Source: Deltaproteobacteria bacterium (GTDB lineage Bacteria; Myxococcota_A; UBA796; UBA9615). Taken from it: 52,313 nucleotides of DNA. The notes beneath the pieces are model-generated. The model saw only the letters and a list, made by a program, of their open reading frames with translations. It was not told where the DNA came from and did no database searches. Both the position numbers and the translations under genes were made by a program. The stretch spans positions 1 to 52,313 of the forward strand of contig PBPL01000110.1 of assembly GCA_002724675.1 (NCBI GenBank). The letters are read 5' to 3'. This document shows positions 36,637-46,900 of this stretch, in pieces. The number at the start of each line of letters is the position of its first letter. Position 1 is the stretch's first letter.

Positions 36637-38598
36637 ATGATTCGACGCCTCCTACTCGTAGCTCTCCTAGCCTTCTCCTCTGCGACCCTGTTGCCCGCAG
36701 CCGCCCAGGCGCTGACCCTGGACGACGTAAAAGAGATGGCCTCCGTCGGTGTACCCGACAACATCATTGTCGCCACGGTCAACAACAGTGAGGCGGTCTT
36801 CAACCTGACCGCGCAGCAGATCATCGAGCTGAAGTCTCTTGGCATCTCTGACGCCGTGATTGAGGCGCTCCAGGGCACCTCGGGCAACGTCACCCGGACT
36901 GCGCCACCACCACGCGACGACGAGCAGCCAAGGCGCCGCGATCAGGAGCTAGAAGAGGACCGCCCCCAGGAGCGGCGACGGCAACTGGACGATGACCGAA
37001 TGCGGGACGACGATGAGCCGCGTCGGCGACGACAAACTGACGAGGAGGAGGACAGCATTCTTCGTCGTCGGCGGGGAGGTGATGTCGACGATCGCGACGA
37101 CGACCGTCGCAGACGAGACGACGTCTCTACGAGCCGCGTTCAGCGGACGCCCAAGGAGATCAAGTCCGCCATCGCCAACTACAAAGAGAAGAAGTACCTG
37201 ACGGCTTCCCTCAAGCTGTACCGGTTGCTCGAATCGCAGAAGTACCCAGAGCACGAGGCCAAGATCAACTACTACCTGGGGGCCTCGCTCAACAAGAATG
37301 GCCTGCTCCACTCTGCCCAGTATTACTTCCAGAAAGTGGTGAAAGAGGGACCCTCAAGTGGCACCTTCTTCTCGGGTGCATTGGCCAAGATGGTGGAGAT
37401 CTCGGACAAGACCAAAGACCCCATCTACCTAATCCGAACCATCGGCAAGATTCACCCGGACGATTATCCGGGCAAGGTGAAGGACGACCTCTACTACTAT
37501 CAGGGAGTCCGCGACTTCGAGAAGAACGACTTCAACCGGGCCAAGCGCAACTTCGCCAAGCTGGGACGCTCCAGCACACACTTCGTCCAGGCTCGGTACT
37601 TCCTGGGCACCATCTACGCTCAACAGAAGCGGGAATCGAAGGCCTACAAGGTCTTTGGCGACATCGTCAATCGCGACTTCCGAGGAGACCCGGAGGAGAT
37701 CGCAGCGGTCAAGCAGCTGTCCATCATCAACATGGCCCGCATCAACTATGCGGGGGAGAATTACACTCAGGCTGCAAAGATCTACGACTACCTGCTGCGC
37801 CTGACGAAGCACTGGCCCACAGCCACATACGAAGAGGCATGGGCCCACTTCATGGCCGAGGGCAAAGAAGCGCAAGCACTGGGCAACCTGTTGACTCTGA
37901 GCTCGCCCTTCTTCCGCAGCGTTTGGCTGCCAGAAGCCACCATTCTCGAGGCGCTGACCTTCTACAGAATTTGCGAGTACGAGACGGTCGAAGACATCCT
38001 CAACGGATTCCGGGCCAATTATGAGCCGCTCCAAACCACGATCGAAGAGATGCTGTTGCCCTACACCGAGGGCGAGAAGCCGCTGGAGAAGCTCTACGAG
38101 AGCCTCTACAGCGCCGATAGCCGCGATTTCCGCAAGCTACCGCCCGCTCTTTACCGCCGGGTAGAGAGTGACAGAAGGTTCGGCGGCCCCCACAACCGTG
38201 TCATCCAGATTCAAAAAGAGTTGGAGCGTATCAAGGGGCAAAAGGCCACCTGGCGCAACAGCGAGGTGGGCAAAGCTCTCGTCGAGTTGCTGAAGCAGCA
38301 GAAGAGAATCTATATGCGCATAGCGGGGCGGAACTTGGGGGTCGAGTTGGGCAAGGTTCGCGATCAGTTGGGCGAACTCATGGGTCAGGAAGCCCTCATT
38401 CGTTTCGAAGTTGTGTCGGGAGAATATCGAAAGTATGAGAGCCGATTCCGCAACCCGGAAGCTGCCGATGTTCAAGAGGGCATTGAGTTCGACTATGCAA
38501 CCAACCCTGAGGTCGCATATTGGCCGTTCAATGACGAGTTCTGGGAGGACGAGCTCGGCTACTACGTGCGCGACGCAAAAGGCGACTGCAAGGAGTAA
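36637..38598 (+). CDS. Periplasmic TPR protein, GltC-like
   Basis: A 653-residue exported protein. A signal peptide ends near AAAQA. Residues about 24-75 form two similar helical motifs (VKEMASVGVPDNIIVATV and IIELKSLGISDAVIEAL). A mixed-charge Arg/Asp/Glu linker follows (about 85-164). The rest is TPR-type helices, such as ARYFLGTIYAQQKRESKAYKVF. The position after the two barrels and its length and architecture fit GltC, the periplasmic TPR protein that binds GltA and GltB in M. xanthus; this is inferred from order and domains. I start at ATG 36637, with GAGG 6 bases upstream; an ATG at 36568 gives no signal peptide. The end overlaps the GltD-like start region. Confidence 0.8.
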   Translation: MIRRLLLVALLAFSSATLLPAAAQALTLDDVKEMASVGVPDNIIVATVNNSEAVFNLTAQQIIELKSLGISDAVIEALQGTSGNVTRTAPPPRDDEQPRRRDQELEEDRPQERRRQLDDDRMRDDDEPRRRRQTDEEEDSILRRRRGGDVDDRDDDRRRRDDVSTSRVQRTPKEIKSAIANYKEKKYLTASLKLYRLLESQKYPEHEAKINYYLGASLNKNGLLHSAQYYFQKVVKEGPSSGTFFSGALAKMVEISDKTKDPIYLIRTIGKIHPDDYPGKVKDDLYYYQGVRDFEKNDFNRAKRNFAKLGRSSTHFVQARYFLGTIYAQQKRESKAYKVFGDIVNRDFRGDPEEIAAVKQLSIINMARINYAGENYTQAAKIYDYLLRLTKHWPTATYEEAWAHFMAEGKEAQALGNLLTLSSPFFRSVWLPEATILEALTFYRICEYETVEDILNGFRANYEPLQTTIEEMLLPYTEGEKPLEKLYESLYSADSRDFRKLPPALYRRVESDRRFGGPHNRVIQIQKELERIKGQKATWRNSEVGKALVELLKQQKRIYMRIAGRNLGVELGKVRDQLGELMGQEALIRFEVVSGEYRKYESRFRNPEAADVQEGIEFDYATNPEVAYWPFNDEFWEDELGYYVRDAKGDCKE

Positions 38599-38603
38599 TG
38601 AGC

Positions 38604-41600
38604 ATGAAGCTATCTAGACGATCCTTGTCCATCCTCAGCCTGTGCCTGTGGATGGTCGGCAGCATCCTCGGTCCCTCCATCATGGGGGCATCGGATGCTG
38701 AAGCTCAGAGCCGCAAGGAGGAACGCCGAAAGAAGGTTCTGGATTACAAGGCCTACGAAAGAGAAAAGAACCGCGCCGCCTACGGCGAGCTCGCAAATCA
38801 GAAGCGACAAGAGGCCATCGTTCAGCTCAAGCAGATTCTAGGCGACCAGAAGCGCCTCCCGGCCAACACCAAGGCCGAGATGTTGATGCGTCTCGCCGAG
38901 CTGTACTTCGAGCAGAGCAAGTACGAGTACAACCGGGAGATGGATACATACGATGACTTGTACGAGAAGTGGTTCAATCTGCCGGCCGCCCAACAAAAGA
39001 GCAATCCGGAACCCCAGCCCGTAACCACTCGCTCTAAGGCCTTCACGCACAAAGCCATCGAGAACTATCGGGTCATCCTCAAGAACTACCCGAGCTTCGA
39101 TCGGGTGGACGAGGCCTTGTTCTTTCTTGCCTTCATGCTGAACGACATCGGTGAAGAGAAGGAAGCGGTCGACCGGTATCAGGAATTGGTCAAGACCCAC
39201 TCGGACAGCGCCTTCGTGCCTGATGCATACAACGCCATTGGCGAGTACTACTTCAACAACAACAACGCCTACAAGGCGCTGCAGAACTACAAGCGAGCGG
39301 CCCGCTTCAAGGACAGCAAGATCTACACGTTTGCTCTCTACAAGATGGGGTGGTGCTACTACAACGTGGGCGAGTTCGGCACGGCCATCGACACCATGAA
39401 GGAGTTGGTCTCCGAGACCGACCGTCGCATGCGTGAGACCGGGGAAAAGGCCGGCATTTCGCTCAAGGAAGAGGCGCTGCGCGACCTCGTCCTGTTTTTC
39501 TCCGAAGAGGGCGACCTGCAGGCAGCAAAAGAGTACTTCACCCGCTATGGCGAGAAGCGCTACTACCGCAAGATGCTGTCCCGACTGGGCAACATCTATG
39601 TGGACCAGGGTAAGAACCAGTTGGCCGTGCAGACCTATCGAGAGTTGATCGCCGACAATCCATTCGCGTCGGACAACCCCGAGCACCAGCACTCCATCAT
39701 CCGCGCGTACTGGGGCCGAGATCGTTTCGACGAGGCCAACGAAGAGATCAACAAGCTCGTGGAGACCTACGGCCGCTCGAGCCGATGGGCCCAGGAGAAC
39801 GCGGACAACAACAGTGCGCTGAAAGAGTCTGAACGACTCATCGAGAAGAACCTCCGTAACGTAGCCATTGACAGTCACCAGCAGGCGCTCAAGCGGCGCT
39901 CAGCCAAGCTGCTGCTGCTGGCGGAAGAGAACTACGCGCGCTACCTCGGCTACTTCGAGAAGGGCCACAAGAGCTACCAGATGCGTTACTGGTATGCAGA
40001 AGTCCTCTACAAGCTCAAGCGCTATGACAAGGCCACGGACCAGTACGAAATGACCGTCGCCGCCGACCCCAAGGGCAAGTTCCTCAAGGACGCTGCAGCC
40101 AACGCCATCTTCTCCATCGAGGAATACCTCAAGCCCATGAAGAAGCGACTCGATGCCAACGCGAAGAAAGCGGTGGCGGAGCTCCGGCGTCGGGGTACGG
40201 GCGTTGGTAAGTACGCCGAGATTGAGCTGCACCCGTGGGAGTCGCGCCTGGTGAAGGCCTGCGATGCCTATGCCGCGGCCCTCCCTGATGACAAGAAGAC
40301 CCTTCGGTTCCTCTACAAGGCAGCGCTCCTGCTCCACGACCGCAACCACTACAACGACAGCAACCCTCGGTTCCTGAAGATCATTCGCGCCAACCCAAGG
40401 TCCGAGATGGCCCAATACGGTGTCCACGAGATCTTGGCTTCGTACAAGCGCATTGAGAATTGGTCGAAGCTCAATGAGGCTGCGCGCGAGTTCTACAACA
40501 ACCCCGATGTGGGTAAGACCAGCAAGTTCAAGGGTGAGCTGAAGAACATCTACCAGCGCGCCACCTTCAAGATTGCTGAAGGTCACGCCGCCGCCGACAA
40601 GTGGCCTGAAGCCGCCGAGTCTTTCTATGGCTTCTACGGAGAGTTCGGGGACAGCGACGTCCGCGACATTGCTCTGTACAACGCCGCCTTCTACTTCGGA
40701 AAGACCGGCGACAAGCTCAAGATGCTGGATCTCCGCCATGAATTCGTGGAGAAGTTCCCCAAGCCGGCGGGTAAGGACAGTGCCAAGGCGCAGCTTTACC
40801 AGAAGAGCTTGTCCATGCTCGGGGACCACTACCAGGCCCTCGCCGCCTACGACCGTTCCGCCGACTACTTCCGGCGACTCTATGACTCAGCGAACAAGTT
40901 CGAGCAGGAAGGCTTCACTACGGCTCAAGACGGTCTGTACAACTCGGCTGTGTACCGCGAGGCCCTGGGCGACGTAGACGGTGCGCTCAAGGACTTCGCC
41001 GACTACATGAAGACCTGGCCGGGCAATAAGGACGAGCTGACCAACCGCATGCGGGTTGCGAAGATCCTCCGAACCTCTGGCAATACCGACAAGGCGATGG
41101 CCGCATACAAGGCCATCTACCAGGACAAGAAGGTCATCACAGGCAACTTCGATGTGGCCATGGAGGCCTATCTAGCCTATGGCCAGATGCTCGGCGAGAA
41201 GGGCAGCCGCAAGAGCCAACTGTCCCACTACAAGGATGGCATCCGGTTCTTCGATGCCAATCGAGCCAAGGCCGGCAGCGACGCCAAGCTGGCGCCCTAC
41301 TACGCAGCCGAGATGCGCTATGAGTTGCTCGAGCCCGAGTACGACAAGTTTGTGACGCTGACGATCCCCGCAGACACGAAGAAGGCGTCGGGAGCACTCA
41401 AGAAGAAGGTCGACAACCTCGCCACCCTTGAGCAGAAGTACGTGGGCGTGCTGGAGCTCAAGCAAGGCGAGTGGGGTATTGCAGCGCTCTATCGCATTGG
41501 AACTCTCTACGGAAACTTCGCGGACACCCTCCGCGCAGCCCCGTGCCCCAAGAAGCTGGATGAAGACCAATGCTCCATCTACAAGTTTGGGTTGGAGGAC

Positions 41601-41810
41601 AAGGCCTACCCCCTCGTGGACAAGGCCGTGGATGCGTTCACCAAGGCCCGTCAGAAGTCCTATGAGCTGGGTCTGTACACCGAGTACACCATCGACTCGC
41701 TGAATCAACTCTCCAGGCTCCGACCCGCCGAGTACCCGGCCAATGCCGAGCGCACGCCGGCGCCGGACTACACGTCGAACCCCTACACCACTGCGGACTT
41801 CGTCCTTTGA
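38604..41810 (+). CDS. Large periplasmic TPR protein, GltD/AgmU-like
   Basis: A 1068-residue exported protein. A signal peptide ends near AEAQS. Nearly all of the mature part is tetratricopeptide-type helices, for example EALFFLAFMLNDIGEEKEAV, AYKALQNYKRAARF and ALYKMGWCYYNVGEFGTAI, for protein-protein contacts in the periplasm. The length and place fit AgmU/GltD. The start at ATG 38604 has AAGGAG 8 bases upstream; an ATG at 38598 overlapping the GltC-like stop is too close to that site. It ends by overlapping the lead of the next gene (TGA at 41808-41810). Confidence 0.8.
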   Translation: MKLSRRSLSILSLCLWMVGSILGPSIMGASDAEAQSRKEERRKKVLDYKAYEREKNRAAYGELANQKRQEAIVQLKQILGDQKRLPANTKAEMLMRLAELYFEQSKYEYNREMDTYDDLYEKWFNLPAAQQKSNPEPQPVTTRSKAFTHKAIENYRVILKNYPSFDRVDEALFFLAFMLNDIGEEKEAVDRYQELVKTHSDSAFVPDAYNAIGEYYFNNNNAYKALQNYKRAARFKDSKIYTFALYKMGWCYYNVGEFGTAIDTMKELVSETDRRMRETGEKAGISLKEEALRDLVLFFSEEGDLQAAKEYFTRYGEKRYYRKMLSRLGNIYVDQGKNQLAVQTYRELIADNPFASDNPEHQHSIIRAYWGRDRFDEANEEINKLVETYGRSSRWAQENADNNSALKESERLIEKNLRNVAIDSHQQALKRRSAKLLLLAEENYARYLGYFEKGHKSYQMRYWYAEVLYKLKRYDKATDQYEMTVAADPKGKFLKDAAANAIFSIEEYLKPMKKRLDANAKKAVAELRRRGTGVGKYAEIELHPWESRLVKACDAYAAALPDDKKTLRFLYKAALLLHDRNHYNDSNPRFLKIIRANPRSEMAQYGVHEILASYKRIENWSKLNEAAREFYNNPDVGKTSKFKGELKNIYQRATFKIAEGHAAADKWPEAAESFYGFYGEFGDSDVRDIALYNAAFYFGKTGDKLKMLDLRHEFVEKFPKPAGKDSAKAQLYQKSLSMLGDHYQALAAYDRSADYFRRLYDSANKFEQEGFTTAQDGLYNSAVYREALGDVDGALKDFADYMKTWPGNKDELTNRMRVAKILRTSGNTDKAMAAYKAIYQDKKVITGNFDVAMEAYLAYGQMLGEKGSRKSQLSHYKDGIRFFDANRAKAGSDAKLAPYYAAEMRYELLEPEYDKFVTLTIPADTKKASGALKKKVDNLATLEQKYVGVLELKQGEWGIAALYRIGTLYGNFADTLRAAPCPKKLDEDQCSIYKFGLEDKAYPLVDKAVDAFTKARQKSYELGLYTEYTIDSLNQLSRLRPAEYPANAERTPAPDYTSNPYTTADFVL

Positions 41811-41818
41811 GGTCCCGC

Positions 41819-43504
41819 ATGGAATCCCGACCGATGACTTCTAACACTATGTACCTCCGCAATGTCCTGGGAGCCCTGCTCCTTGTACTACTGGCCCTGC
41901 CCATGTCCGGCTGCCCCGGCAAGTCGTCGCGCTCCAGCGGCTCTCAAGATGCGGACAATCCACGCGCCATCCATGCCGCCACCGTTCAGCTCGTCAAGGA
42001 GAGCAAGGCCGATGGACGTGTCGACTACAAGAGGGCGTTCTCCGGCTTCTCTTCGGCCTGTGACATGGGTGCCGAGATCAGCGAGCCGCACGTGGAGGCC
42101 TGCTACAACGCTGGCGTCGCTGCGGCGCGCCTGGACCGCGCCAACACCGCCACCCGCTATTACAAGATGGCCTTGGTCGCAGACCCAACCTTTGCTGGAG
42201 CCGTGCGCAACCTGACCGTCTCGTTGCTTGCCGACGGCAAGCCAGTGGAGGCGTTGCCCATCTACGAGGAGTATCTGGCTGCCAACCCCAAAGACTGGGA
42301 CATGATCAACAACTACGCAGGTGCCCTCGGCGAAGCGGGTCGTCATCAAGAAGGCGTCGAGGCCATCCAGAAGCTGTTGTTCGAGAATCCCAAGGACACC
42401 CGCGCCTACAAGACCCTAGCGCGCATTTATTTCCTCGCAGGGCAATACCGCATGAGCCAAATGGCCTCCGCCAACGCCCTGAAGCTCGCTCCTGAAGATG
42501 CCGATATCCACAACAACATCGGTATCACCTTCCTCAAGGAAGACAAAGAGGCGGAAGCGGTGGTCGCATTCAAGGAGGCGTTGAAGCTCGACCCCAACAA
42601 TCTAGAGGCCAACATGAACCTGGGCCTCATCGCTGTCGCAAGCGCCGATTACCAGTTGGCGGCAGAGTGTTTCCAGAAGGTGTTGAGGGACTACCCAGGC
42701 CACACTGAGTCGCTCATTGGTATGGGCATCGCCTACCGAGGCATCCTGGAGTTGGACACGGCCGTCACCCAGTACAACAGCATCTTGGCCAACAACCCCT
42801 GCCAGGAGACCGCTCTCTTGAACAAGGGCATCGTCCAGCACTTGTTCCTCAAGAAGTACAAGGAGGCGAAGAAGACCTACTCCGCGCTGCAGAAGTGCAA
42901 TCCTGCAGAGGCCGCGGTCGCCCAATGGGTAGAGAAGGTCGACGAAGACATCGCCGAAGAAGAGCGCGTCGCGGCCGAGCTCGCCGAGATGGAGCGACAG
43001 CTCGCAGAGTTGGAGGCCAAGGCCAAGGCCAAGGCCCAGATGCTCCTGGCAGAGATCGACCGAGCTCAGAAGGTCTTCGTCAAGTATAAGGAGATCAAGC
43101 AGGACCCCTCTTGGGCCGAAGAGGTCCAGGTCCAGATCGAGGCGACCAACTACGCAATCGAGTCTGAGGACTTCTTCTTCATGGAGGAGCAGTCCCAATA
43201 CTTGGATGAGTTCATGGTGGCCTACTACCAGTACGCGCTGGTGGATGAAGAGGGCAAGCCCATCGCCGATCCGGAGGAATGGACTAGCCGCGCCGCCATC
43301 GAGATCCCCGAGCCTGAGGAGCCCGAGGCAACCACCGAGGCCACGGCTCCCGATGCCGCTGGAACGGAGGGAGCCGACTCCTCAGCCCCAGAGCCCCCAG
43401 CAGAAGCCGAGCCAGCGCAGGAGACCGCAGCAGAGCCCGCAGCGGAACCCGCCGAGGCAACCGAGGAAGCCAACACAACAGAAACCGGGAACATCGTCGA
43501 GTAA
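41819..43504 (+). CDS. TPR lipoprotein, GltE/AglT-like
   Basis: A 561-residue protein. A signal peptide ends at the lipobox MSGC, with a Ser-rich tether. TPR repeats follow (about residues 60-350; for example VEALPIYEEYLAANPKDWDMI), then a coiled coil rich in Glu/Ala/Lys (about 355-430) and an acidic Ala/Pro/Glu tail of about 70 residues. Order and architecture match the lipoprotein AglT/GltE of the gliding machine. The start ATG 41819 has GAGG 6 bases upstream, overlapping the stop of the GltD-like gene; the next ATG (41834) is also possible. A 143-base gap to the next gene holds a palindrome. Confidence 0.8.
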   Translation: MESRPMTSNTMYLRNVLGALLLVLLALPMSGCPGKSSRSSGSQDADNPRAIHAATVQLVKESKADGRVDYKRAFSGFSSACDMGAEISEPHVEACYNAGVAAARLDRANTATRYYKMALVADPTFAGAVRNLTVSLLADGKPVEALPIYEEYLAANPKDWDMINNYAGALGEAGRHQEGVEAIQKLLFENPKDTRAYKTLARIYFLAGQYRMSQMASANALKLAPEDADIHNNIGITFLKEDKEAEAVVAFKEALKLDPNNLEANMNLGLIAVASADYQLAAECFQKVLRDYPGHTESLIGMGIAYRGILELDTAVTQYNSILANNPCQETALLNKGIVQHLFLKKYKEAKKTYSALQKCNPAEAAVAQWVEKVDEDIAEEERVAAELAEMERQLAELEAKAKAKAQMLLAEIDRAQKVFVKYKEIKQDPSWAEEVQVQIEATNYAIESEDFFFMEEQSQYLDEFMVAYYQYALVDEEGKPIADPEEWTSRAAIEIPEPEEPEATTEATAPDAAGTEGADSSAPEPPAEAEPAQETAAEPAAEPAEATEEANTTETGNIVE

Positions 43505-43589
43505 AGCTTGTCCAATGCTTGAGGGGCCAAGGTCAGAGAGCCTAACTCCCCAGGGACTTGAGAACACCAGCCCTCATCGCGGGGCATCT

Positions 43590-43602
43590 CCTGGTAACCA
43601 GG
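43590..43602. promoter_or_regulatory. Palindrome CCTGGTAACCAGG in operon gap, possible operator
   Basis: An odd-length perfect dyad (six-base arms around a central A) in the 143-base gap between the GltE-like and GltF-like genes, where most other junctions in this operon are much shorter. It could be an internal regulatory site, but there is no supporting match. Confidence 0.25.
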
Positions 43603-43647
43603 GGGTGACTCTGGCAGAATGGGCCGCCGAAAAGGAATGAGGTCGTC

Positions 43648-43914
43648 ATGAAACGATTGGTCACTGCCCTCCTCACAGCTCTCCTCGCCATGGCTTTTGC
43701 CGTGCCGATCGCTGTTGCTCAGGACGACGAGTCTCAGGTTCGATACAAGAAGAAGACCGAGATCGACTTCGAAGATGTCTCCATCGATGGTGAACTCAAG
43801 AAGCCCCATGGAGCCTATCTTCTCGACAAGCGGCAGTCCTCGTTCAATCCCCTCATTAATCTCAAGTATGAGTTCAATCAGGAGATGATCGACTCGGTAA
43901 ACCAAATCCGCTAG
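43648..43914 (+). CDS. Small exported protein, GltF-like
   Basis: An 88-residue protein with a clear signal peptide (cleavage near AVAQ), then a short basic and acidic periplasmic part with VRYKKKTEIDFEDVSIDGELKK and a C-terminal SFNPLINLKYEF. I know this type of small protein only as a companion upstream of FHA/TonB-C proteins in Deltaproteobacteria, and its place between a TPR lipoprotein and the FHA protein agrees with gltF. GAGG lies 5 bases before the ATG. No function can be read from it. Confidence 0.72.
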   Translation: MKRLVTALLTALLAMAFAVPIAVAQDDESQVRYKKKTEIDFEDVSIDGELKKPHGAYLLDKRQSSFNPLINLKYEFNQEMIDSVNQIR

Positions 43915-43998
43915 CGAACTCACTACTGCGACGAAGCTCCCTCAAGACCCGGGCCGCTGTACACCCTCGGCCCTGACACAAATCTAAGGACCCGCTCG

Positions 43999-46900
43999 AT
44001 GGCTCAGCAGGACAAGGCTCCGACCCTCTCTTTTTCGATCACAGTGGACGGCCAGAACGCCGGCACTCAGGAGTTCGAGCAGGAGATGGTCACCATCGGC
44101 AAGGGTGCGGCTGCCGTTCTCCAGATCAGCGACGACGGCCTCGCCGACCTACATGCGGCGGTGCAATTAGCAGACGACGGAACCATCACCCTGTTGGACC
44201 TTGGCAGTGAGTCCGGAACGCTGCTCAATGGTGAGTCCATCAACAACAGTCCCATCAAGGACGGTGACGAGATCAAGCTCAGCAAGACGGTGATCAAGTT
44301 GAGCATCCCCGACATCGAGCAAGAAGAAGACACCGACGAGGCCGAGGCGCCCATTGCTGCCGAGTTGTCCGAGGAGGAGGCCGAGCTTGAGATCGGCGAG
44401 GCCGAGGATGTGATGGACTTTGTCCTTCGTTCCGGAACAGCCGACTCGGATCTAGGGATTCAGCGAAAGGCTCCCAAGATTCTAGAGGTGGCTGAGATCT
44501 GGTCGGGAACCGTCCTCAATGTGCGGCACTTTGGCCCCGACGCCAAGGCTGTGTACGTGGGCGACCGCCAGGCACAGAGCTTCCGCGTGGCCTCGGCCGT
44601 CCTCATGGCGATCCTGGTCATTGGCGTCGGCTTCTTCATGGTCAAGCACGTCACCCTGCCCGTGCCACCGCGCGAGCCGGCCATCGACACGCAGATGATC
44701 GAGAGATGGCAGGCTGAGACGGCCAAGGCCAAGGCCGAAGAGGCCGAGCAAAAGCGCCTGGAATTGGCTGCCGAGAATGAGCAGTTGCGCAAGGACGCAG
44801 AGGCTCGAATTCAGAGCCGGCGCGGCAAGTACGACCGCAAGATCAACGAAGCAGAGAACAAGGCCCGCAAGCGTCACGACGAGAAGCAAGCTGAGGCTCG
44901 AAACCGTCACGAGGCAAGCCGTGCGGAAGACCCCTCACTCGGACCGTTCATTCCCACCAAGTTCTGCTTGAGTGTGCTCTCAAAGCAGCAGGTAGCCGAG
45001 GTTGAGGCTCGCACGGACCGTGCTGCGGCGCAGCGCCTGTGTGTTACCGAGGCTCGGAACGTCTTCTCCGAGAAGATCCTCACGGACGTCATGGACAGCA
45101 TTCGCGAAGAGCGCGAGGCCGCTGCTGAGGCCGAGGCCGAAAAGAATGCTCCGCCCAATCCGCTGCGAGACCTGCGCGACTCCTGGACCGCAAGGACCAA
45201 GAAGAAGTTCGAGCGAGCCATCAAGAGCAACCGTGAGAATATCCCGCTGGTGCCGCCGCAGTTCGAGCTGTTCGAGAAGCCGGACTACGAGGACTTCATC
45301 GCCAACCAGATGCTCCCTGTGGTCCGCGAGGCTGCTCCGAAGGGCGAGGTTCGGCCGAGCACTGTCGAGCAACTGAAAGAGTTCGAAAAGACTTACGAGA
45401 TCTACGACGACCTAGACGAAAAGCGTGTGGTCGAGGATGTGGTCCTCGCGACTCGAATCATCCGAGACGATGGCAAGAATGAAGTCTTGATGACTGTCGC
45501 CGGGATGAACCCCGAGAAGATCTACGCCCTCGACAAGAGCGGCCGCGAAGTCATCATCCCCAACGAGGAGGAGGTCTTCCTCTGGGGGCCAAGCGAACAA
45601 GAAGTTCAGGCACGCACCGACCTCTTCCACGAGATTCAGAAGCTCCTGTACGCCAACGCCACAGAGCGGCGCAGAGGCCGCGACCGATGTGATGCAGCCG
45701 AACAGTTGCTCGAGTTCGACGAGCACAAGAAAAACTTTGAGTACAACGCAGTCTTCGCTGAGTGCCTGGCTAACCGAGGCAATCTGGAAGTGGGCCGAGA
45801 GTACGCAAGTCGTGCCATCGACAACCGCCCGGAGAACTACACTCGAGGTGAGGCCGCCCAGAATTATCTGAAGGTCCTGCAAGTACAGAGTCGTGCGCTC
45901 CTCAAGGATGCCCACGAGGCGGAGCTTGACCGACCGAGCCACGAACTGATGAACGTCGAGAAGCGTGAGGCTGCCCTGGCCTCCCACGAGGCTTTGCGGG
46001 ACTTCATTCACGAGAGCATGAAGGACCCAGGAGCTCTGCGAGCCGTCGACAAGGGCATCTTCCTCTTAAAGAAGGAGCAGTTGCGCGAGATGGAGCGCGA
46101 GCAGGTCAGGCACGCGATGGCCATCGCCCTGTTCATTGTGCTGCTTCTCCCCATTGGCTTTGGATTTGATGAAGTCCGAGCCCGCCAGCTGGCCCAAGAC
46201 TTCTTTGTGTCATCGGAGAGCCTCCCCAGCGACCACTTCCCCCTCGTACAACAGACGCCGGCAAATACTCTGGTCAACTTTGTGCCAGGCTCAGCTGGTT
46301 TCCTCGAGTCAGAAGGCGACCGCACTCCTATTGCTGACCTTGTGTCCAGCGGACGGGCGTCCAAGCAGAGCACGACCAGTGAGGGTGGCGACTACTTCCA
46401 GGTGGAGCTCGGCGAGAACGAGCGCTTCGTAAATGACATCGGTCACATGGTGTTCTTCATCCACCGTGTGTTCCAGCCCAAGGTCATTCCGGCCCCCTTC
46501 GGACAGAACATTGACTGGATGTATCTGGGAGTTCTAGCCGCGCTCCTGTTCCTGGGAGGCGCCCTCGGCGTCAACCTGCTCTTGACGCCCTACGATCCGA
46601 GCCAACAGATCGTGGAGATCCCCGACCGCTTCGTCGAGTTGATGGTCCAAGAGGTCGAGAAGGAAAAGAAGAAGAAGGAGCCCTCGGGCAACCCCGATGC
46701 CGGAGAGGGCGCAAAGGCCAAGGACGAGGAAGGCAAGACTGGCAAGAAGGAGCACAAGCTCAAGAAGGCCAAGGGCTCCAAGGTCGCCATCAAGAAGTCG
46801 GAGCTCGACAAACAAATTGCCGAGTCGACAGGTCTGCTAGCCGACCTGCAGCAGATGACAGATAACAGCATGTTTGGTGCGGGAGGCCTGGACAACCAGG

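Noticed and set aside
38838-39878. A 346-residue open frame on the minus strand
   Set aside because: It is antisense to the GltD-like gene; the Leu/Val-rich composition comes from the reversed TPR codons.
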